Shown here piece by piece: positions 4,269 through 10,672 of a DNA stretch of 10,672 nucleotides. The first letter of the stretch is position 1. The number at the start of each line of letters is the position of its first letter. The translations under genes were made by a program, and so were the position numbers. The notes under the pieces are model-generated. The model was not told the DNA's origin. It saw nothing but the letters and a program-made list of their open reading frames with translations, and did not search any database. Location: assembly GCA_024690425.1 (NCBI GenBank), contig JAILCT010000239.1, positions 1 through 10,672 of the forward strand, in the 5' to 3' direction. Source of the stretch: Lachnospiraceae bacterium (GTDB taxonomy: Bacteria; Bacillota_A; Clostridia; Lachnospirales; Lachnospiraceae).

Positions 4269-4300
4269 ATCCTTAGAGTATACTATCAGGAGGACAAACT

Positions 4301-5944
4301 ATGAGCACAGACAACCTATATCAGCGTGTCGTTGACGTTTTCAATAAAACCGGCTCAGTAAAGAAAACTGCAGAAATAGTCGGAACTACTCTTGTTCGTG
4401 CTCAGAGGATCCTCATAACCGAAGGTCTCTGGAGTAGCCCTACATCAGAGCGGATCCTGGATTTATATCGAAAGGGCAAAACAGTTCCGGAGATTGCCGG
4501 GGAACTGTTCATCTCCGAAAAGACCGTGCAGGCATATCTTCCGTATACCCGGACAGACAAGGGATACGGTGGGGATGATCGCTCTTCGGATGCGATCAAG
4601 AGCGAAGAGTACAGAGGCCGGATGCACAGAGCGGCCGAAGCGCAGGTCTCAGAGGAGGCTATGAAAATAGAACGCGAAGAGAAGGTAGACAAGTTCAAAG
4701 GGATAAGAATTATCAAGGACAGCGAGATAGACGCTGCTCGTAGAGCAAGTGATAAGCGAATCGCTGAGGAAGCCAAGAAGGCAGATATTTCGGAGTTTAC
4801 CACGGAGGAACTCTATGGTACGCATATGGTAAAACGACCGGAAGTGTTAAAACTGAAGCTGGCTCTGGATATGGGATATGTCGGCAATGAGGAGATGGAA
4901 GTCCTTCGTAAGTACGGTAAAGTAGAGAAGGGAATCACCAGAGAGATTCTTGTTCCTTCAACCATTACCCTTCATGCCTTGAACTATGCGATCCTTCGTG
5001 CATTTGGATGGCAAAACGGACATCTTCATAAATTCTCTTTACCGAAAGGGGTATTCCAAAAGATGACCGGTGGGAAAAACAAGGTTGATAAGTACGGCTA
5101 TGTGGAATATGACGGGAAGTTCAAAGACTGGGTGAAACTCTGCGGTCTGTATTTCAGATATCCCTGTGAAGACTTTGATGACCTCTATTGGGACGATGAT
5201 TACGAGGAAGGACAGAGCATCAAGACCTGGATGCGGAAGAAGTATACCGGTCCATATAGGTATAGGGGTGAATGGGAGCATTACTGCAAAGCGAATGCTG
5301 CAGCAAATGAGGACATGATAGAGCATTCTCTGGGGAATGTTGCAATTCAAGAGATGATGTTTGATTATCAGAGTGGAATGGATGAACTTCTGGAGAGAAT
5401 TCCTCTGATCAAGCTCATGATCCCTGAGGGTATAAAAGATGATCCGGCGGTTTACGACAGGATCAAGTTTTTGATAAAGCAGCAGGAAGAGGATGATAAG
5501 GACCATTCCGTCCTGCCGGTGGCACATGAACTGACCTATGAATATGATTACGGAGACGGCTGGGAAGTAAAGATTACACTGGAAGATTGCTATTATACCA
5601 AGAATATCTTTGATGCCCAGAGAGAAAGCGGATTATCCGGTGCAGTAGTCATGCCGGTCACGGACAAACAGGTTCTGGCAGATATGACAGCCTTTGATAA
5701 GAATAACCAAAAACTCAATAAGTCTATGGCGTTGAAAGTTGCTACCGTAGCAATGAAAAAGAGGCCTGTATGCATAGCACTGGATGGTATGAGTCTGATG
5801 GATGATGTGGGAGGAATCCACGGATACATAGACTTCCTGAGAACGATTCACGGAAATGATCCGGATGAGAGAGAGGATATGAAGTCCTGGGGACGCTGGA
5901 TGGGCTGGACAGGACGGATGAACAAGCCGGAAACCCTTTTATAA
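4301..5944 (+). CDS. Double-HTH protein with plasmid pRiA4b ORF-3-like (IS1096 TnpR-type) domain
   Basis: This 547-residue protein joins DNA-binding and pRiA4b ORF-3-like (PF07929, also named IS1096 passenger TnpR-like) segments. Residues 5-42 (VVDVFNKTGSVKKTAEIVGT) and 48-82 (ILDLYRKGKTVPEIAGELFI, then SEKTVQAYL) form two helix-turn-helix units. A charged, probably helical linker covers about 90-165. The ORF-3 domain is marked by TLHALNYAILRAFGWQNGHL-HKF (223-245), the signature EYDYGDGWEVKITLED (414-429) and CIALDGMSLMDDVGG-HGYIDFL (491-513), ending with a W-rich tail. The domain appears split by a long insertion (about 250-400). AGGAGG stands seven bases before the ATG. No enzyme activity is established for the family; it is common on plasmids and mobile elements and in Lachnospiraceae chromosomes. 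Regulation of DNA transactions is inference. Confidence 0.85.
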   Translation: MSTDNLYQRVVDVFNKTGSVKKTAEIVGTTLVRAQRILITEGLWSSPTSERILDLYRKGKTVPEIAGELFISEKTVQAYLPYTRTDKGYGGDDRSSDAIKSEEYRGRMHRAAEAQVSEEAMKIEREEKVDKFKGIRIIKDSEIDAARRASDKRIAEEAKKADISEFTTEELYGTHMVKRPEVLKLKLALDMGYVGNEEMEVLRKYGKVEKGITREILVPSTITLHALNYAILRAFGWQNGHLHKFSLPKGVFQKMTGGKNKVDKYGYVEYDGKFKDWVKLCGLYFRYPCEDFDDLYWDDDYEEGQSIKTWMRKKYTGPYRYRGEWEHYCKANAAANEDMIEHSLGNVAIQEMMFDYQSGMDELLERIPLIKLMIPEGIKDDPAVYDRIKFLIKQQEEDDKDHSVLPVAHELTYEYDYGDGWEVKITLEDCYYTKNIFDAQRESGLSGAVVMPVTDKQVLADMTAFDKNNQKLNKSMALKVATVAMKKRPVCIALDGMSLMDDVGGIHGYIDFLRTIHGNDPDEREDMKSWGRWMGWTGRMNKPETLL

Positions 5945-5946
5945 AT

Positions 5947-6054
5947 ATGTATTTTGATGAATGTAGTGAAAACAAGATCATCTTTGCGGTACTAGATGAC
6001 AAGATCCTTGCGACCGGTGAAGAAACACTTGGCAAGATATTAGGGGAAGGATAA
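5947..6054 (+). CDS. Small coupled ORF (35 aa)
   Basis: The ATG lies two bases after the stop of the pRiA4b-like gene. The frame encodes MYFDECSENKIIFAVLDDKI then LATGEETLGKILGEG before TAA. Translation could only be by coupling, because no separate ribosome binding site is present. Its end (AGGGGAAGGA, 6042-6051) doubles as the ribosome binding site for the broken dehydrogenase gene. The sequence reads like a small folded protein (a hydrophobic strand, then a helix), but I recognise no family. It may be a remnant of a longer gene. Confidence 0.35.
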   Translation: MYFDECSENKIIFAVLDDKILATGEETLGKILGEG

Positions 6055-6058
6055 TGGT

Positions 6059-6457
6059 ATGTCCGAATTTAAAGATAAGGTTGCAGTAGTAACCGGCGGA
6101 GCCATTGTAAATATCTCATCCTCCTAAGACTGGATGAGTCAGGCGCAGACCGAGAGTTATACTGCAGCCAAGGGCGGGATATCAGCTCTTACCCATGCGA
6201 TGATGAGCCTTTCCGGGAAAGTGAGGGTTAATTCCGTCTCGCCGGGATGGATCGATACGGATTATACGGTCTATGAAGGACCGGATGCATACCAGCAACC
6301 CGCCGGAAGAGTCGGGAATCCTTTGGATATTGCAAACGCAGTTTTATACCTGTGTTCTGACAAAGCAGGATTCATCAACGGTGAGAACATCTGTATAGAT
6401 GGAGGCATGACCCGACAGATGATCTATCATGCTGACAACGGGTGGACTTTGGCATGA
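6059..6457 (+). pseudogene. Short-chain dehydrogenase/reductase, inactivated by internal deletion and a stop
   Basis: Both ends of a classical SDR (Rossmann-fold NAD(P)-dependent oxidoreductase, about 250 residues) are present but the middle is gone. ATG 6059 has AGGGGAAGG as ribosome binding site and starts MSEFKDKVAVVTGGA, the strand and beginning of the TGxxxGIG cofactor loop. The next codons read IVNISSS, a motif that normally lies near residue 140, so roughly 110-120 residues are missing with the frame kept. Then comes an in-frame TAA at 6125-6127. The rest is well preserved: SYTAAKGG with the catalytic Tyr and Lys, RVNSVSPGWIDTDY, and NAVLYLCSD and GENICIDGGM near the end. Without the cofactor loop, NAG segment and continuous frame it cannot be an active SDR. 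An ATG at 6134 could give a useless 107-residue fragment. It heads the operon with the ABM and flavin reductase genes. Confidence 0.88.
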
Positions 6458-6524
6458 GTGTGGCATTAAGACAAGGCTGAGACCGGAGCCGGATTCCTGT
6501 GCGAAGTTAAGGAGGAGCGAGAAT

Positions 6525-6815
6525 ATGTTTGTATTATTAGTCAGGTATCAGTGTAAGCCCGGATGCAGGGACGCATATTTTGATGCAATCAGGAAGGAGC
6601 GGATAGATGAGATGAGCCGTTCAGAGGAAGGGTGTCTGCGATATGAGTATTCCTATGGGATGGCAGATGACGAACTTCTTTTGTCGGAAGTATGGCGTGA
6701 TGCGGAGGCTATCGAGCTTCATAAGAACAGTGAACATTTTGCCAGACTTGGAGATCTTAAGGCAAAATATGTCGAGAATACCGAAATTACGAAGTTTAGT
6801 GCGGAACAAGTATAA
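6525..6815 (+). CDS. ABM-domain protein (putative quinol monooxygenase type, 96 aa)
   Basis: This is a small dimeric-type alpha/beta-barrel protein of the antibiotic biosynthesis monooxygenase (ABM) superfamily, related to YgiN and HmoA-like proteins. Family features are the N-terminal strand FVLLVRYQCKPGCRDAYFDA, the middle segment EEGCLRYEYSYG followed by ELLLSEVWRDAEAIELHKNS, and EHFARLGDL. The His at 66 in the helix HKNSEHF is the conserved position of the family; the second His is 71. Such domains oxidise quinols or aromatic compounds without a bound cofactor, but many are uncharacterised. The start ATG 6525 has AAGGAGGAG at seven bases. The next gene begins 16 bases later, so they form an operon after the broken dehydrogenase. 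The substrate is not known. A frame extending upstream to 6429 is rejected on the strong ribosome binding site. Confidence 0.85.
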   Translation: MFVLLVRYQCKPGCRDAYFDAIRKERIDEMSRSEEGCLRYEYSYGMADDELLLSEVWRDAEAIELHKNSEHFARLGDLKAKYVENTEITKFSAEQV

Positions 6816-6831
6816 CAGGAGGGTGATAACG

Positions 6832-7311
6832 ATGGAATTTACAACTGACATTTTAAGCGTATTTGATAAGAAGTGGGCACTGCTCACTGCAGGAGAGAGT
6901 GACAGGTTTAATACCATGACCATCAGCTGGGGCGGGCTCGGAACCATATGGGGGAAACCCGTGGCAACGGTTTATGTGCGTACATCCAGGTATACACATG
7001 ATTTCATGGATGCAAATGAATTTTTCACGGTAAGCTTTTATCAGGAAGAGTACAGACAGATCCTTGGTGTGCTCGGTTCGAAGTCCGGAAGGGATATGGA
7101 TAAGATGAAGGAGTCCGGGCTTACGCCGGTGCAGGCAGGAGAATCCATGTCCTTTAAAGAAGCTGAAGTCACGCTGGTTTGCAGAAAGCTTTTTAAGCAG
7201 CAGATGGATGTTGCGAATATGCCCGAAGACGTTGCAAAGGCTATGTACGAAGGACAGGCTCTGCATGACATGTATATCGGCGAGATCGTAAACATCATCA
7301 GAAAAAATTGA
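6832..7311 (+). CDS. Flavin reductase-like / FMN-binding split-barrel protein (159 aa)
   Basis: This protein has the shape of the flavin reductase-like family: an FMN-binding split beta-barrel that transfers electrons from NAD(P)H to flavin or binds FMN for another reaction. Seen features are the N-terminal ALLTAGESDRFNTMTISWGG, where the FNTMT-like segment commonly contacts the flavin phosphate, then GTIWGKPVATVYVRTSRYTH and the helix-strand FMDANEFFTVSFY. The rest (GVLGSKSGRDMDKMKESGL, then MSFKEAEVTLVCRKLFKQQM) and the end DMYIGEIVNIIRK close the barrel. The length of 159 residues is usual for the Clostridia group. AGGAGGGTGA lies about six bases before the ATG. It follows the ABM gene by 16 bases; the two likely act in one redox or detoxification process together with the formerly intact dehydrogenase. 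The exact reaction is unknown. Confidence 0.88.
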   Translation: MEFTTDILSVFDKKWALLTAGESDRFNTMTISWGGLGTIWGKPVATVYVRTSRYTHDFMDANEFFTVSFYQEEYRQILGVLGSKSGRDMDKMKESGLTPVQAGESMSFKEAEVTLVCRKLFKQQMDVANMPEDVAKAMYEGQALHDMYIGEIVNIIRKN

Positions 7312-7423
7312 GAGGATAAGTTATAGATCGGGAAGGTAAAGCAGGTAAAATGAATTTCTGAACAGGTAATTCATTCGATGAAATACCTTAGATTGATCTG
7401 TAAAAAGACCGGAGGCGACATTT

Positions 7424-9670
7424 GTGCAGAAGATTCGTTGTGTGGTGGAAAGAATTACATATCAGAACCCTGAAAACGGATACTCTGTCCTGAAGTGCCG
7501 GGTGAAGGATTACATCGATCTTGTTCCTGTCATAGGAAACATGATCGATGCCAATGTAGGTTCTGTCCTGCTCTGTGAAGGTAACTGGAAGGTGGATTCC
7601 AAATACGGCAGACAGTTTGTGGCTGAGAATTGGGAAGAAACACTCCCGGCAACAGTCTATGGCATGGAGAAGTATCTTGGTTCCGGACTGATCAAGGGTG
7701 TCGGTCCGAAGTTCGCAAAGAAGATCGTGCAGAAATATGGCGTTGATACCTTTTCTGTCATTGAGGATAATGTAGAGCTTCTGATTGAGATCGAAGGTAT
7801 CGGAAAAAAGCGGGTGCTGATGATCGCAGAGTCATGGGAGAGACAGAAGGAAGTAAAGAATATTATGCTTTTTCTGCAGGAACACCAGGTATCCACATCC
7901 TATGCTGCCAGGATCTATAAGCAATACGGGAATGACAGTATTGCTGTTATGAAAGAGAATCCCTACAAGCTGGCAGATGACATCTGGGGTATCGGCTTTA
8001 AAACGGCCGATCAGATTGCAGCGAAACTTGGATTTGGCAAAGAATCCTATGTGAGACTTCGGAGCGGCCTCATGTATACGCTCTCGGAACTTTCAAATGA
8101 GGGACATGTGTATGCTGAAAAACAGCAGCTGATCGATACAGCGTCCTCGCTCCTGGAAGCATCCGAAGAGACTGTCATCATGACCATGGATGACATGATC
8201 GCCAAGGAAGAACTCATACGGGAAAAGAATATCATCCGGACGGATGATGCAGGAAACAGGATAGAGCCGGTCTATCTTCCGCCATTCTTTTATTCGGAAG
8301 TCGGTGTCGCCGGAAAATTGAAGAAGCTTGCAGCATCTCCGGCAGGAGACAGGTTATATACCAGGCTCATGGAAGCCAGGAAAAATACCGGGAAAGAGGA
8401 TCTTTCCGTTGATATCGGAGCAATCCAGGCCAAGACCGGTATGGAGTATGACGAAGTACAGGCAGATGCCATCAGACAGGCAGCCACGGCAAAAGTCATG
8501 GTGCTTACGGGAGGTCCCGGTACCGGAAAGACAACAACAACGCACGGTATTATTTCCGCCTATAAGGCATATGGTATGAGGATTCTGCTTGCAGCGCCTA
8601 CGGGGCGTGCTGCAAAGCGAATGACCGAAGCGACCGGATTGGAAGCAAAGACGATCCACCGGTTACTTGAATGCAAACCTCCCGAAGGATACCAGAAGGA
8701 TGAGGAGAATCCGCTGGAAGGTGATGTGCTGATCGTGGATGAGTGCTCCATGATCGATATAATCCTCATGAATTCTCTGCTGAAGGCCATTCCGCCCACC
8801 ATGAGGCTGATCCTTGTGGGAGATATCGACCAGCTCCCTTCCGTAGGCGCAGGGAATGTACTTCGGGATATTATTGATTCTGGAGCGTTTCCGGTGGTGA
8901 GACTTACCAGGATCTTCAGGCAGGCTCAGACCAGCCGCATCATCATGAATGCACATCGTATCAATGAGGGCAAGATACCTGACATCAGCAACGGAAAGAA
9001 CTCGGATTTCTTTTTTCTGGAAAATGAAGATGCCGAAGCCGTGGTACCGCAGATCGTAAAACTGGTGAAGGAGAATCTGCCGAATTATTACCGGGTGGAG
9101 CCTTCGCAGATACAGGTCCTGACACCGATGCAAAGAGGCGTTGTGGGAGCTACGAACCTTAACCTTTCCCTGCAGGAAGCTCTGAATCCGGCGGAACATG
9201 ATATATTCATGCGGGGACGTGGCAAGGTGACAATGCCGAAGGAATGCTTACGGCGCAGTGGCTTTGCCTATCGTACAGATGATAAGGTCATGCAGATCAA
9301 GAATAACTACGATAAGGAAGTCTTCAACGGCGATATCGGCAGGATCGAATCCGTGAATGAGACCGACAGGACACTGACCGTTAATTTCGACGGACGCAGC
9401 ATTGAATATGATGTGACGGAACTGGATGAGCTGGTACATGCCTATGCGACCACGATCCACAAGGCGCAGGGGTCGGAATATCCCATCGTGGTGATGCCGA
9501 TCCTTATGAACCATTACGTGATGCTCCAGAGAAATCTGATCTATACCGGGATTACAAGAGCTAAGAAGCTGCTTGTGATGGTGGGGACAAAGAAAGCATT
9601 ATCCTATGCAGTCAGGAACGTGACGGTCACAAAGAGAAACACACTGCTGAAAGAGCGGCTGGAGGGATAG
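7424..9670 (+). CDS. recD2: RecD2 family ATP-dependent DNA helicase (SF1B)
   Basis: RecD2 is a 5'-to-3' superfamily 1B DNA helicase found in bacteria where it acts without RecBC, in repair and replication-fork stability. At 748 residues it is full length. Regions in order: N-terminal OB-like part (1-80), helix-hairpin-helix repeats (about 85-215, including LIKGVGPKFAKKIV, IEGIGKKR and DDIWGIGFKTADQIAAKLGF), and the helicase core. Core motifs: Walker A GGPGTGKT (363-370), motif Ia APTGRAAKRM (391-400), Walker B VDECSM (438-443), motif III GDIDQLPSVGAG (467-478 approx.), motif IV LTRIFRQ (494-500), a long insert, NGDIGR (635-640), HAYATTIHKAQGSE (672-685) and motif VI YTGITRAKK (707-715). The start is GTG 7424, with GGAGG (7411-7415) at eight bases. 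No key residue is missing. No RecB or RecC neighbour is seen, as expected. Confidence 0.95.
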   Translation: MQKIRCVVERITYQNPENGYSVLKCRVKDYIDLVPVIGNMIDANVGSVLLCEGNWKVDSKYGRQFVAENWEETLPATVYGMEKYLGSGLIKGVGPKFAKKIVQKYGVDTFSVIEDNVELLIEIEGIGKKRVLMIAESWERQKEVKNIMLFLQEHQVSTSYAARIYKQYGNDSIAVMKENPYKLADDIWGIGFKTADQIAAKLGFGKESYVRLRSGLMYTLSELSNEGHVYAEKQQLIDTASSLLEASEETVIMTMDDMIAKEELIREKNIIRTDDAGNRIEPVYLPPFFYSEVGVAGKLKKLAASPAGDRLYTRLMEARKNTGKEDLSVDIGAIQAKTGMEYDEVQADAIRQAATAKVMVLTGGPGTGKTTTTHGIISAYKAYGMRILLAAPTGRAAKRMTEATGLEAKTIHRLLECKPPEGYQKDEENPLEGDVLIVDECSMIDIILMNSLLKAIPPTMRLILVGDIDQLPSVGAGNVLRDIIDSGAFPVVRLTRIFRQAQTSRIIMNAHRINEGKIPDISNGKNSDFFFLENEDAEAVVPQIVKLVKENLPNYYRVEPSQIQVLTPMQRGVVGATNLNLSLQEALNPAEHDIFMRGRGKVTMPKECLRRSGFAYRTDDKVMQIKNNYDKEVFNGDIGRIESVNETDRTLTVNFDGRSIEYDVTELDELVHAYATTIHKAQGSEYPIVVMPILMNHYVMLQRNLIYTGITRAKKLLVMVGTKKALSYAVRNVTVTKRNTLLKERLEG

Positions 9671-9816
9671 CAGATGCATGGAACTCTCGGACCGGAAAGA
9701 ACGGTTTGGGATGACCGAAGTTCGCCGGATTTTCGGGCTTTTAAAATATATTTTTGCACATGAAATAACGCAATCATACGAAATTATTTTAGGTTGCCCA
9801 TTATGTTTGTTTTTGG

Positions 9817-9825
9817 TGCTAAACT
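9817..9825 (+). promoter_or_regulatory. Possible extended -10 (TGCTAAACT)
   Basis: TG-C-TAAACT forms an extended -10 pattern in an AT-rich leader, with TTGCCC (9794-9799) 20 bases upstream, which is too far for a standard -35. It would give a leader of about 90 bases for the gene starting at 9923, long enough to hold the hairpin at 9878-9905. Weak support. Confidence 0.25.
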
Positions 9826-9877
9826 ATTTTTTGTGAATGCGGATATGCTATGAGTCGCAGGATGTTTCGATAATTGA

Positions 9878-9905
9878 TGAATGGACATCCATGCATGTTC
9901 ATTCA
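9878..9905 (+). promoter_or_regulatory. Leader hairpin/palindrome upstream of the last gene
   Basis: TGAATGGACAT (9878-9888) and ATGTTCATTCA (9895-9905) pair over 11 bp (one G-U) around the loop CCATGC. As DNA, 24 of 28 positions are symmetric. It ends three bases before AGGAG (9909-9913). No T-run follows, so it is not a terminator. It could be an operator or an RNA element controlling access to the ribosome binding site. Confidence 0.5.
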
Positions 9906-9922
9906 GATAGGAGTGATCGAGG

Positions 9923-10672
9923 GTGGCGGAACGTTATTTTACAGAATCACTGACAGATCTTGTGATCATCGAAAAATATAATAACGAGCTTTACATGGAG
10001 GGCTTTTTGCGTATGATGAAAGATCCCTCTTATTGTTATAAGTTTTATTGGCTTGAGGCGATTGTTAAGCTGATTTCCGAAGGGGTACGGGCGACTACTT
10101 TTGATGAAGTGATTACTGAGATGATTTGTAATGCCTGGTATTCTGTCAGAGAATTCCATATTCATCTGAGTGGTTTACAAGCTGATGGACAAGTCCGCGA
10201 CGGACTGGAGAGAGCAGTACTTAAACTCTCCGAATTGAGCGAACTGGCAGCAAATGCTTCGAGAATTGAAATCAGGAATGCCATTAAGGAATGGGCTTCG
10301 GAATTGAAGCCAATGAAGGAGCAGCTTACCAATATGGTTCCTTATCGCGCACTATCCGGTTTCTTTTTAAAGGATAATTCCAAGGTGGATTGGAACAGTG
10401 TCAGGAGATTGACAGAGTACATTGAAGGGGTAAATCGAAATGTAGTGTCTTTGCCGTATACACTCGGTCCTTCTTCGAAGCTGGAGAAAGAGATTTATTT
10501 TCAGCCGGCATGGATCGAAATGATTCAGGATAATACAGTTTCGATTCTTGGATGGATTCAGTATGAAAAATTACACTGGCTGCAGAATAACAATCCGGAA
10601 GTTCCGGGGCTGATATTTAAATTGGCGCCAATGGATGAGAAGATGAGGAAACTCAAAAAGGTACATGAGTTA
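9923..10672 (+). CDS. Probable HNH-endonuclease-type protein, N-terminal part (3'-partial)
   Basis: A frame of 250 codons without any stop runs from GTG 9923 to the right edge. AGGAG (9909-9913) stands nine bases before it. The protein starts MAERYFTESLTDLVIIEKYN and continues with KDPSYCYKFYWLEAIVKLIS at about residues 30-50, then EVITEMICNAWYSVREFHIH, SELSELAANASRIEIRNAIK, a PYRALSGFF segment near residue 140, and YEKLHWLQNNNPEVPGLIFK near residue 225. The 'SYKFYWxxAI ... PYRxLxPF' outline is what I recall from the N-terminal part of HNH endonuclease proteins of Lachnospiraceae and other Firmicutes, whose Cys/His HNH motif lies near the C-terminus, here outside the window. The expected full length is about 330-360 residues. 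It is mainly helical with no signal peptide. The coding call is firm; the function is from memory of the family outline. A defence or mobile-element role would be inference. Confidence 0.62.
   Translation, partial: MAERYFTESLTDLVIIEKYNNELYMEGFLRMMKDPSYCYKFYWLEAIVKLISEGVRATTFDEVITEMICNAWYSVREFHIHLSGLQADGQVRDGLERAVLKLSELSELAANASRIEIRNAIKEWASELKPMKEQLTNMVPYRALSGFFLKDNSKVDWNSVRRLTEYIEGVNRNVVSLPYTLGPSSKLEKEIYFQPAWIEMIQDNTVSILGWIQYEKLHWLQNNNPEVPGLIFKLAPMDEKMRKLKKVHEL

Noticed and set aside
5039..5527. 162-codon minus-strand ORF inside the 547-aa gene
   Set aside because: Shadow of a gene with clear domain signatures.
7349..7375. Inverted repeat AATGAATT / AATTCATT between the flavin reductase gene and recD2
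   Set aside because: An 8-bp AT-rich stem with an 11-base loop and no T-run; too weak to call a terminator or operator. The repeated AGGTAA nearby is also unconvincing.
8663..9199. 178-codon minus-strand ORF inside recD2
   Set aside because: Antisense to the helicase core; composition typical of a shadow frame.
9715..9742. CCGAA / TTCGG hairpin followed by GCTTTT after recD2
   Set aside because: Only a 5-bp stem with a 12-base loop; a recD2 terminator may be here, but this is too weak to list.
9674..9763. 29-codon ORF directly after recD2
   Set aside because: ATG three bases after the recD2 stop but no family, atypical composition and no other support.
9947..10165. 72-codon minus-strand ORF at the right edge
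   Set aside because: Antisense to a 250-codon + strand frame with a ribosome binding site.
1..10672. CRISPR arrays, tRNA or rRNA genes, known riboswitches
   Set aside because: No regularly spaced repeats and no cloverleaf or rRNA-like stretch were seen on reading either strand; a covariance-model search was not possible.

Overview
The window looks like accessory-rich chromosome from a Firmicute of class Clostridia, most likely a Lachnospiraceae-type gut or rumen bacterium. The reasons are moderate GC content, strong AGGAGG-type ribosome binding sites, GTG/TTG starts, and proteins that read like Lachnospiraceae families. All genes that can be supported lie on the + strand, except one transposase relic on the minus strand. 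The genus cannot be fixed from the sequence alone.

Region 1 (1-1075): the 3' part of a secreted-type DNA/RNA non-specific endonuclease is followed by a 54-aa single-span membrane protein and a 105-aa membrane protein with about three spans. Region 2 (1076-1538): no intact gene. It holds a decayed mobile element of about 268 bp with inverted REP-like hairpin ends. Inside, on the minus strand, is the C-terminal helix-turn-helix tail of a REP-associated Y1 transposase. The right end lies against the likely promoter of the next gene. Region 3 (1539-2150): tag, 3-methyladenine DNA glycosylase I, with every landmark residue at the E. coli numbering when the ATG at 1539 is used.

Region 4 (2278-4117): a patch of small accessory genes. 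It has an XRE-type repressor with a sigma-A promoter lying under a 29-bp palindrome, an overlapping 32-codon ORF, a long-stem terminator, an unknown 94-aa protein and a 45-aa apparently truncated protein. It ends with a compact toxin-antitoxin-like pair that has its own consensus promoter and terminator. Region 5 (4240-6054): a promoter, then a 547-aa protein joining two N-terminal helix-turn-helix segments to a plasmid pRiA4b ORF-3-like region, then a tightly coupled 35-codon ORF.

Region 6 (6059-7311): a redox-type operon whose first gene, a short-chain dehydrogenase, is broken by a large in-frame deletion and an in-frame TAA. The downstream ABM-type monooxygenase and flavin reductase-like genes are intact with strong ribosome binding sites. 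Region 7 (7424-9670): full-length recD2, the RecBC-independent 5'-3' DNA helicase. Region 8 (9671-10672): a 252-bp leader with an 11-bp RNA hairpin just before the ribosome binding site, then a long open frame that runs off the window and resembles the N-terminal part of a Lachnospiraceae HNH-endonuclease-type protein.

I did not find a wholly new multi-gene system. The best leads are the transposase relic with its REP ends, the self-contained toxin-antitoxin cassette, the palindrome-controlled XRE gene with its overlapping small ORF, the HTH-pRiA4b fusion, and the gene with the leader hairpin at the right edge.
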